NCBI RefSeq assembly: GCF_947500705.1
Contig: NZ_CANMSY010000001.1
Location: forward strand, 558,001-622,000
Reading direction: 5' to 3'
DNA: 64,000 nucleotides
DNA from: an uncultured Brachybacterium sp.
GTDB taxonomy: Bacteria > Actinomycetota > Actinomycetes > Actinomycetales > Dermabacteraceae
Shown here: piece by piece, positions 62,519 through 64,000 of the stretch
Position numbering within the stretch: position 1 is the first letter of the stretch
Layout: each line of letters opens with the position of its first letter
Made by a program: the position numbers and the translations under genes
Notes under the pieces: model-generated
What the model was told of the DNA's origin: nothing
Databases searched by the model: none
What the model saw: only the letters and a program-made list of their open reading frames with translations

Positions 62519-62599
62519 CCACCGGAACTCAGTCTGTGGTGAGGGTTGAACGGCTGTGGCGCGTTCACGACCTCGCCCGAGACAGAGAAGCGGTGGCCC
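62519..62599 (+). repeat. 81-bp intergenic repeat, copy C
   Basis: CCACC at the left, GGTGGCCC at the right; CTGTGGTGAGGGTTGAACGGC is shared nearly base for base with copy A, as are GTTCA, CCTC and GAGACAGA. Lies between the lipoprotein terminator and the amino-acid transporter stop. The rest of 62600-62686 is a GC-rich stretch with GGGCAGG-type runs and no gene. Confidence 0.65.
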
Positions 62600-62686
62600 A
62601 CGGGGAGCGGCGGGCTGGGCCGACGGGGCAGGACAGGCGGGGCAGGGCAGGCGGGGCGGGGCTGGGCCGGCTGGCCAGGCGGGCGC

Positions 62687-63502
62687 TCAGAGCACCGAGG
62701 CCAGGAAGCCCTGCAGCCGTTCGGACTCGGGGTGGTCGATGACCTGCTCGGGGGTGCCGCGCTCGAGGATGCGACCCTCGTCCATGAACACCACCTGGTC
62801 GGCGACCTCGCGGGCGAAGCCCATCTCGTGGGTCACCACGACCATGGTCATCCCGTCGGCCGCGAGATCCTTGAGGACGGTGAGCACCTCGGAGACCAGC
62901 TCCGGGTCCAGGGCGCTGGTGGGCTCGTCGAAGAGCATCAGCTCGGGATCCATGGCGAGCGCCCGGGCGATCGCGACGCGCTGCTGCTGCCCGCCGGAGA
63001 GCTCGGAGGGGTAGTGGTCCGCGCGATCGGCGAGGCCCACCCGGTCCAGCAGCGCCCGAGCCTTCTTCTCCGCCGCGGCCTTGGGCAGACCGCGCACCTG
63101 CACCGGCGCTTCCATCACGTTGCCGAGCGCCGTGAGGTGCGGGAACAGGTGGAAGCGCTGGAAGACCATGCCGATGCGGGAGCGCTGCGCAGCGATCTGG
63201 GCGGAGGTGAGCTTCTGCCAGCGGCCGTCGGGCAGGGGATCGGGGGCATAGCCCTGCACGACGTCGTCGATCAGGACGCGCCCGGCGCTGGGCTCCTCGA
63301 GCTGGTTGATGCAGCGCAGCAGGGTGGACTTGCCGGAACCGGAAGGGCCCACCAGCACGGCCACCTCGCCGGAGCGCACCGTGAGCTCGCAGTCCTTCAG
63401 CACGTGCAGGTCACCGAAGGATTTGTGGACGCCATCGAGCTGGATCACGGTGCGGGCCGCGCGAGCGCGGCCAGGCGCGGGGTTCTGGGGGTTCTGGCTC
63501 AT
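62687..63502 (-). CDS. Polar amino acid ABC transporter ATP-binding protein
   Basis: 271 aa. Walker [10 protein letters not shown], the GlnQ/HisP-type block [26 protein letters not shown], signature [19 protein letters not shown] and Walker [21 protein letters not shown]. It energises uptake of an amino acid, with the permease coded just upstream. ATG shares one base with the permease stop. The specific amino acid cannot be told from this subunit. Confidence 0.93.
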   Translation of the reverse strand: MSQNPQNPAPGRARAARTVIQLDGVHKSFGDLHVLKDCELTVRSGEVAVLVGPSGSGKSTLLRCINQLEEPSAGRVLIDDVVQGYAPDPLPDGRWQKLTSAQIAAQRSRIGMVFQRFHLFPHLTALGNVMEAPVQVRGLPKAAAEKKARALLDRVGLADRADHYPSELSGGQQQRVAIARALAMDPELMLFDEPTSALDPELVSEVLTVLKDLAADGMTMVVVTHEMGFAREVADQVVFMDEGRILERGTPEQVIDHPESERLQGFLASVL

Positions 63503-64000
63503 CACAGCTCCACCTCCGGGAGCGGGTTCTGCGGGGTGGTGCCGGCGCTGTTGACCGCCGCCTGGCGGGAGCGCCTGCCGCGGCCGGTGGCCGGGGTGCG
63601 GTCGTCGAAGCCGCGACCGAAGTGCTTCTCGAGGAAGTGCTGGCCCACCATCAGCACGCTGGTGATCGCGAGGTACCACAGGGCCGCGACGATCAGCAGC
63701 GGGATCGGGGTGAACAGCTTGTTGGCGATGCCGTTGGTGGCGAAGGTGAGGTCGAGCGTGAAGGGCACGGCGAGCACCAGCGAGGTGGTCTTGAGCATGC
63801 CGATCGTCTCGTTCCCGAGCGGCGGCACGATCACGCGCATCGCCTGCGGGACGATGATGCGGCGCAGGATCTTCCCGTTGCTCATGCCGAGCGCCTTGGA
63901 CGCCTCCGTCTGACCCTTGTCCACGGAGTTCAGTCCGGAGCGGATGATCTCGGCGAGATAGGCCCCCTCGTTCAGGCCCAGACCGATCACAGCCGCCCAG
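63502..64000 (-). CDS. Polar amino acid ABC transporter permease (partial)
   Basis: At least 166 residues; the frame is open to the window end, so the N-terminal part lies beyond 64000. HisM/GlnP-type permease: [57 protein letters not shown] is the family coupling region, followed by further hydrophobic helices and a basic cytoplasmic tail ([17 protein letters not shown]). Forms an operon with the ATP-binding gene. Confidence 0.92.
   Translation of the reverse strand, partial: WAAVIGLGLNEGAYLAEIIRSGLNSVDKGQTEASKALGMSNGKILRRIIVPQAMRVIVPPLGNETIGMLKTTSLVLAVPFTLDLTFATNGIANKLFTPIPLLIVAALWYLAITSVLMVGQHFLEKHFGRGFDDRTPATGRGRRSRQAAVNSAGTTPQNPLPEVEL

Overview
The window is high-GC DNA (about 70% by eye) with GTG/ATG starts, ATGA-type 4-nt gene overlaps and TAnnnT -10 boxes. 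It carries the fhaA-fhaB-pstP-rodA-pbpA-pknA-pknB block and the crgA/sortase block that mark an Actinomycetota chromosome. The overall gene content looks like Micrococcales, possibly Dermabacteraceae/Brachybacterium; that genus-level guess is inference. I see no phage, transposase or CRISPR array.

Layout. 0-5.7 kb: heme genes hemH-hemC-hemD-hemB-hemL on +, the first four overlapping head to tail. 5.8-9.5 kb: a small membrane protein, a DUF222/HNH protein, a repeat-rich gap, an atypical CAT-anticodon tRNA and a pentapeptide-repeat protein. 9.5-17.8 kb (-): a compact organosulfur operon, ssuB-ssuA-ssuC-acs-sfnG-metY-CoA-binding protein. 17.9-20.9 kb: two GNAT genes and an NlpC/P60 hydrolase with a structured leader. 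21.1-28.0 kb (+): a DszC/SfnB-like flavin oxidoreductase translationally coupled to a peptide-type ABC transporter. 28.0-30.3 kb (-): sqdB-sqdX, the two genes of sulfoquinovosyl diacylglycerol synthesis. 30.4-34.4 kb: a FolP2-like gene, two tandem serine hydrolases and an L,D-transpeptidase. 34.7-44.8 kb: the growth/division Ser-Thr kinase operon. 44.8-48.4 kb: small membrane protein, sortase, DUF881, crgA and an LppM-like lipoprotein. 48.5-50.2 kb: tRNA-Arg, then a divergent ArsR/CDF metal module. 50.2-52.8 kb: ThuA-Gfo/Idh-GNAT operon. 53.2-60.1 kb: a probable ether-lipid cluster. 60.1-62.6 kb: an AbiEi/DUF559 gene and a lipoprotein among three copies of an 81-82-bp repeat. 62.7-64 kb: an amino-acid ABC transporter cut by the window end.

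How the parts fit. Between 9.5 and 30.3 kb most genes concern sulfur: uptake of sulfonates (SsuABC), cleavage of C-S compounds (SfnG, DszC-like), use of sulfide for homocysteine (MetY) and use of sulfite for a sulfonated sugar headgroup (SqdB/SqdX). The upstream regions of the two uptake operons share the octamer CGTCATAA. The 53.6-60.1 kb cluster places a fatty acyl reductase, a PlsC-type acyltransferase, an alkyl-DHAP-synthase-like flavoprotein and an SDR reductase side by side. Those are the activities needed to make 1-O-alkyl glycerolipids, so this stretch of chromosome may carry genes for two unusual membrane lipids. Another recurring trait is the short in-frame tandem repeat (9-18 bp units) at the non-conserved end of many unrelated genes.
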